The notes beneath the pieces are model-generated. The model did not search any database and was not told the origin of the DNA. It saw nothing but the letters and a program-made list of their open reading frames with translations. Positions 60,744 to 64,000 of a stretch of DNA of 64,000 bases are shown here, in pieces (position 1 is the stretch's first letter; each line of letters starts with the position of its first letter). The DNA is from Corynebacterium humireducens NBRC 106098 = DSM 45392. GTDB lineage: Bacteria; Actinomycetota; Actinomycetes; Mycobacteriales; Mycobacteriaceae. The translations under genes were made by a program, and so were the position numbers. The stretch spans positions 372,001-436,000 of the forward strand of contig NZ_CP005286.1 of the NCBI RefSeq assembly GCF_000819445.1, given 5' to 3'.

Positions 60744-61405
60744 TGCTTGTACTGGCGATCGACACCTCCACCCCCGACCTGGTCACCGGCCTGGTCGACA
60801 CCTCCACCGGCCGCAGCTGGGACCGGGTGATACCCGGCACGCGCGCGCACAACGAGCAGCTCACGCCCACCGTCCGGGCCCTGCTTGCCGACGCCGCCGT
60901 CACCTTCCCCGACCTCGGGGCCGTCGTCGTCGGCTGTGGCCCGGGCCCCTTCACGGGGCTGCGCGTCGGCATGGCCTCGGCGGCCGCGTTCGGCGACGCC
61001 CTGGGCATCCCGGTGCACGGCGTCTGCTCCCACGACGCGATCGCCCGCCGCCTGCCTGCCGGACGGGCGCTGGTGGCCACCGACGCCCGCCGCCGGGAGA
61101 TCTACTGGGCCACCTACGCGGAAGGGGTGCGTACGGCGGGGCCGGACGTCGTGAAGCCTGCGGAGCTGCAGGTCCCGCACGACGTCGACGTGCTCTCCGT
61201 GCCGGAGCACCTGGCGTCGCAGCTGCCGGAGGCGCTCCATGCGGTCCCGCACCACGATCTCGTCCCGGACGCCGCCTCCCTGGTGGCCGTCGCGGACCTC
61301 GACGCCCCGCCGGAGCCGCTCGTCCCGCTCTACCTGCGCCGCCCCGACGCCAAGGAGCCGCAGCCGGCGCCCAGGTCCCCCGCGATCCCGGAGGTGGAGC
61401 TGTAG
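60743..61405 (+). CDS. tsaB: tRNA threonylcarbamoyladenosine biosynthesis protein TsaB
   Basis: TsaB is the scaffold partner of TsaD in t6A synthesis. The 220-residue protein opens VLVLAIDTSTPDLVTGLVDT and contains the family sequences VVVGCGPGPFTGLRVGMASA and DARRREIYWATY. It is a non-catalytic ASKHA-fold member. The GTG at 60743 is taken; its stop overlaps rimI by one base (TAGTG). Together with rimI and tsaD it forms the usual actinobacterial operon. Confidence 0.95.
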   Translation: MLVLAIDTSTPDLVTGLVDTSTGRSWDRVIPGTRAHNEQLTPTVRALLADAAVTFPDLGAVVVGCGPGPFTGLRVGMASAAAFGDALGIPVHGVCSHDAIARRLPAGRALVATDARRREIYWATYAEGVRTAGPDVVKPAELQVPHDVDVLSVPEHLASQLPEALHAVPHHDLVPDAASLVAVADLDAPPEPLVPLYLRRPDAKEPQPAPRSPAIPEVEL

Positions 61406-61875
61406 TGGAGATCCGCCGCCTCACCTTCGAGCACGCCGCCCGCTGCGCCGAGCTCGAGGAACTGCTCTTCCCCGGGGAGAACCCCTGGACGCGCGACATC
61501 TTCGTCGTCGAGTTCGCCCAGCCGAACCACCTCTACCTCGGTGTCTTCGACGATGACGAGCTGCTCGCCTACGGCGGCATCGCGCAGCTCGGCCCGCGGG
61601 AGGACCCGGAGTTCGAGATCCACACCATCGGCGTCGACCCCGCGCAGCAGCGCCGGGGGCTGGGACGCCTGCTCATGGACCAGCTCATGCGCCTGGCGGA
61701 CGGCCTCGACGGGGAGGTCTTCCTCGAGGTGCGCACCGACAACGAGGCCGCCATCGCCATGTACCGGTCCTTCGGTTTCGAGGTCATCGGCGAGCGCAAG
61801 GGCTACTACCAGCCCTCGGGCGCGGACGCGTACACGATGAAGCGGCCTGCGGGAAGCGACCGCCGCGGGGTGTAA
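61405..61875 (+). CDS. rimI: Ribosomal-protein-alanine N-acetyltransferase RimI
   Basis: A GNAT acetyltransferase that acetylates protein N-termini, typically S18. The 156-residue protein has the acetyl-CoA motif [19 protein letters not shown] (Q/RxxGxG/A, about 80-98), [20 protein letters not shown] and the catalytic-region Glu/Tyr near its end. It is enclosed by tsaB and tsaD. The GTG start overlaps the tsaB stop by one base, so translation is coupled. Confidence 0.93.
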   Translation: MEIRRLTFEHAARCAELEELLFPGENPWTRDIFVVEFAQPNHLYLGVFDDDELLAYGGIAQLGPREDPEFEIHTIGVDPAQQRRGLGRLLMDQLMRLADGLDGEVFLEVRTDNEAAIAMYRSFGFEVIGERKGYYQPSGADAYTMKRPAGSDRRGV

Positions 61876-61886
61876 CCTCAGGACCA
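61873..61886 (+). promoter_or_regulatory. -10 box and leaderless start of tsaD
   Basis: TAACCT (61873-61878) ends seven bases before the ATG at 61886, inside the rimI stop region, and no Shine-Dalgarno sequence is evident. An extra internal promoter for tsaD is possible. Confidence 0.35.
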
Positions 61887-62935
61887 TGATTGTCCTGGGT
61901 GTGGAGACCAGCTGCGACGAGACCGGTGTCGGCGTCGTCGAGCTCGCCGACGACGGCACCGTGACCATCCTCGCCGACACCGTGGCCTCGTCCATGGCCG
62001 AGCACGCCCGCTTCGGCGGTGTCGTGCCGGAGATCGCCTCCCGCGCGCATCTCGAGCAGATGGGCCCGGTGATGCGGGCGGCGCTGGAGGAGGCGGGCGT
62101 CGGGAAGCCTGATGCGGTGGCCGCCACCGTCGGCCCGGGGCTGGCTGGCGCGCTGCTCGTCGGCGCCTCCGCGGCGAAGGCCTACGCCGCCGCGTGGGAC
62201 GTCCCCTTCTACGGGGTCAACCACCTCGGCGGGCACGTCGCGGTGGCCAACCTGGAGGGGGAGGCGCTGCCGCACTCGGTGGCGCTGCTCGTCTCCGGGG
62301 GCCACACGCAGCTCCTCGAGGTGGAGGCCGTGGGGCGTCCGATGCGGGAGCTGGGTTCCACGCTCGACGACGCCGCCGGTGAGGCCTACGACAAGGTGGC
62401 CCGCCTCCTCGGGCTGGGGTACCCGGGTGGCCCGGTGATCGACAGGCTGGCCCAGCGCGGCGACCGGGACGCCGTCCCGTTCCCGCGCGGCCTGATGAAG
62501 CGGGTCGACGAGGAGCGGGGACACCGCCACAACTTCTCCTTCTCCGGGCTCAAGACCTCGGTGGCCCGCTACGTCGAGGCCGCCGAACGGGAGGGCCGGG
62601 TCATCTCCGTGGAGGACGTGTGCGCGTCCTTCCAGGAGGCCGTCTGCGACGTGCTCACCTTCAAGGCCGTCCGGGCCTGCCAGGACGTCGGGGCGCAGGT
62701 GCTGCTGCTCGGCGGCGGGGTGGCGGCGAACTCGCGGCTGCGGGAGCTGGCGGGGGAGCGCTGCGCCGCGGCCGGCATCGGGCTGCGTGTCCCGCGTTTC
62801 TCCCTGTGCACCGACAACGGCGTCATGATCGCCGCGCTGGCCGCCCAGCTCATCCACGAGGGCTCCGGGGCCAGTGATCTGGGCGTGGGCACCGACCCCT
62901 CGCTCGAGGTGGAGATCCCGCTCGTCTCGTCCTAG
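61886..62935 (+). CDS. tsaD: tRNA threonylcarbamoyltransferase TsaD
   Basis: TsaD transfers the threonylcarbamoyl group to A37 of tRNA. The 349-residue protein shows the ASKHA phosphate-binding start [19 protein letters not shown]. The metal-binding His lies in [13 protein letters not shown], with further family sequences [15 protein letters not shown] and [23 protein letters not shown] and [10 protein letters not shown] complete it. It belongs to the tsaB-rimI-tsaD string and uses TsaE (49266-49754). A copy of the dispersed word lies at 62096-62108. Confidence 0.96.
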   Translation: MIVLGVETSCDETGVGVVELADDGTVTILADTVASSMAEHARFGGVVPEIASRAHLEQMGPVMRAALEEAGVGKPDAVAATVGPGLAGALLVGASAAKAYAAAWDVPFYGVNHLGGHVAVANLEGEALPHSVALLVSGGHTQLLEVEAVGRPMRELGSTLDDAAGEAYDKVARLLGLGYPGGPVIDRLAQRGDRDAVPFPRGLMKRVDEERGHRHNFSFSGLKTSVARYVEAAEREGRVISVEDVCASFQEAVCDVLTFKAVRACQDVGAQVLLLGGGVAANSRLRELAGERCAAAGIGLRVPRFSLCTDNGVMIAALAAQLIHEGSGASDLGVGTDPSLEVEIPLVSS

Positions 62936-63027
62936 GGGAACCCGGGGGGCCTGCGTTCGCGCTGCGCGACCGGGGGCGCGGGGTTACGGTGAGCGGTGAC
63001 ACGTTTTCCCGCTCCTAAGGACCGCTC

Positions 63028-63459
63028 ATGATCACCGGATTCCTGGTACGCCCTGACCTGACCCACAACATCGTCGAGTTCGAGCTGGACTCTGCCGCGC
63101 AGTTCCTCGGCGGCATCAGCCAGGACCGCGTCGCCGTCGCCTTCCAGGAGGACGGCACCGACTACGCGGCCCTGTTCAACCCGGAGGCCAAGAGCAACGG
63201 CGCCGAGCCGAACCCGGTCGCCTCCCTGGGCCGGAACGCCGCCGCCACGGGCAACGCCGCGTTCTTCTCCGATCCGACCGCCGCCATCTGCGGCACGGTC
63301 ATCTTCGTCGGCGCCGAGGGCGAGGACATCACCCTCGACGACATCCGGCGCGTCAAGGACGGCATCCGCGCCGTGCGCAACTACCAGGAGGACCAGCCGG
63401 AGGACTACCGCCTGTGGCGTGCCGCCGTCCTCAACATGGGGCAGCTGCGCATCGACTAG
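63028..63459 (+). CDS. Conserved protein of unknown function before groES
   Basis: A 143-residue soluble protein ([20 protein letters not shown] to [13 protein letters not shown]). No motif recognised. C. glutamicum has a similarly placed small gene between tsaD and groES. The ATG is at 63028 with CTAAGGA-like bases upstream. The 92-base gap after tsaD shows only GC-rich sequence, so it may be transcribed with or without tsaD. Confidence 0.6.
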   Translation: MITGFLVRPDLTHNIVEFELDSAAQFLGGISQDRVAVAFQEDGTDYAALFNPEAKSNGAEPNPVASLGRNAAATGNAAFFSDPTAAICGTVIFVGAEGEDITLDDIRRVKDGIRAVRNYQEDQPEDYRLWRAAVLNMGQLRID

Positions 63460-63539
63460 CCCGCCGTCCCCGGCAGGCGGGTGGCGGTCCCCCGGGTGGG
63501 GGACTCCCGGCCTCCGGGGCGTGTTGGCAGCCCGAAAGG

Positions 63540-63568
63540 TTGAGTGCTGGCACTCGCGTAGGTAGAGT
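63540..63568 (+). promoter_or_regulatory. groES-groEL promoter
   Basis: TTGAGT (63540-63545), a 17-base spacer and TAGAGT (63563-63568) form the likely promoter. The CIRCE repeat covers the spacer and the -10 box, so repressor binding would directly exclude RNA polymerase. Confidence 0.6.
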
Positions 63569-63573
63569 GCCAG
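63547..63573. promoter_or_regulatory. CIRCE operator (HrcA-binding site)
   Basis: CTGGCACTC-N9-GAGTGCCAG is a perfect 9-9-9 inverted repeat of the CIRCE type (consensus TTAGCACTC-N9-GAGTGCTAA). HrcA binds it to repress chaperonin genes, with release on heat shock. hrcA itself is not in this window. Confidence 0.9.
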
Positions 63574-63671
63574 GAAGGTTGTCTCACCCACAGTTGTTCA
63601 CCCGCGACGACGGCTGTGCTGGCACCACAACCGGCACATACAACTCTCTCAACTTTTCACGGAGGAATATC

Positions 63672-63971
63672 GTGGCAAACGTCAACATCAAGCCGCTCGA
63701 GGACAAGGTCCTGGTCGAGATCACCGAGACCGAGAACACCACCGCCTCCGGCCTCGTCATCCCGGACTCCGCCAAGGAGAAGCGCCAGGAGGCGACCGTC
63801 GTCGCCGTCGGCCCGGGCCGCATGGACGATGACGGGGACCGCATCCCGGTGGACGTCAAGGTCGGCGACGTCGTCATCTTCTCCCCCTACGGTGGTACCG
63901 AGCTGAAGTACGAGGACAAGGAGTACCTCCTGCTCTCCGCTCGTGACCTGCTCGCCATCGTCGAGAAGTAG
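63672..63971 (+). CDS. groES: Co-chaperonin GroES
   Basis: GroES caps the GroEL folding chamber. The 99-residue protein starts at the GTG at 63672 behind GGAGGAATATC. The mobile-loop and core sequences are normal ([45 protein letters not shown]-type ending [17 protein letters not shown]). CIRCE and the promoter lie 100 bases upstream. Confidence 0.98.
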   Translation: MANVNIKPLEDKVLVEITETENTTASGLVIPDSAKEKRQEATVVAVGPGRMDDDGDRIPVDVKVGDVVIFSPYGGTELKYEDKEYLLLSARDLLAIVEK

Positions 63972-63990
63972 TCGGGGGTAACACAGCCCC

Positions 63991-64000
63991 ATGGCAAAGC
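63991..64000 (+). CDS. groEL: Chaperonin GroEL, first codons only
   Basis: ATGGCAAAG at 63991, 19 bases after the groES stop, matches the Met-Ala-Lys start of GroEL and runs off the window. Identification rests mainly on position after groES. Confidence 0.7.

Noticed and set aside
1..64000. CRISPR arrays, tRNA or rRNA genes
   Set aside because: I saw no regularly spaced repeats and no cloverleaf or rRNA-like stretch. A tRNA scan was not possible here.

Overview
The window reads as high-GC actinobacterial chromosome, almost certainly a Corynebacterium or close relative. The evidence is the gene order rplN-rplX-rplE, rpsH-rplF-rplR-rpsE-rpmD-rplO, secY-adk-map-ldt-infA-rpsM-rpsK-rpsD-rpoA-rplQ-truA, ESX-4 genes, rplM-rpsI-glmM, glmS, alr-tsaE, tsaB-rimI-tsaD, groES-groEL. 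This is the classic corynebacterial/mycobacterial layout. ESX-4, an LpqH-type lipoprotein, an LANTG-anchored surface protein and many leaderless starts behind TAnnnT -10 boxes fit the same group. I recognised no tRNA, rRNA or CRISPR array.

Layout. 1-1.9 kb is a transposon scar: an ISL3-type transposase fragment, an apparently intact IS256-family element, and the 3' end of an IS110-type gene. 2.1-5.6 kb is a MacAB-like efflux operon (adaptor, ATPase, permease). 5.7-9.0 kb holds two tandem membrane-associated GTPases on the minus strand. 9.0-16 kb carries part of the S10/spc ribosomal set, interrupted by a formate/nitrite-type channel and a frameshifted ATP-grasp gene. 16-18.2 kb is a MarR regulator between two membrane proteins. 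18.4-26.8 kb is secY to truA, including RNA polymerase alpha and a secreted L,D-transpeptidase.

26.9-38.9 kb holds a large membrane protein and a complete-looking ESX-4 type VII secretion locus (EccB, mycosin, EccD, EccC, an accessory protein and two WXG100 proteins). 39.3-41.8 kb is rplM-rpsI-glmM. 41.8-43.8 kb is a three-gene accessory operon preceded by the same unusual promoter-like element found before the WXG100 pair, so it is a candidate ESX-4 partner or substrate operon. 43.8-49.8 kb holds a hydrolase-like protein, glmS, a ferredoxin/ferredoxin-reductase pair, alr and tsaE. 49.8-56.6 kb is an accessory block with a CHAT-domain protease-like protein, two large unrecognised proteins, a helical-repeat protein, an LpqH-like lipoprotein and an LANTG surface protein. 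57-60.2 kb is a tryptophanase/tyrosine phenol-lyase-family enzyme divergent from an AspT-type carrier. 60.2-64 kb is tsaB-rimI-tsaD, two small unknowns, groES under a CIRCE operator and the first codons of groEL.

The most interesting items are the shared extracytoplasmic-sigma-like promoter joining ESX-4 to the 41.8-43.8 kb operon, the CHAT block, two long G homopolymers (one breaking a gene, one in front of eccB), and a dispersed 13-bp word (GGCGTCGRGAAGC) found in genes and between genes. All function calls come from reading motifs and gene order; no searches were run.
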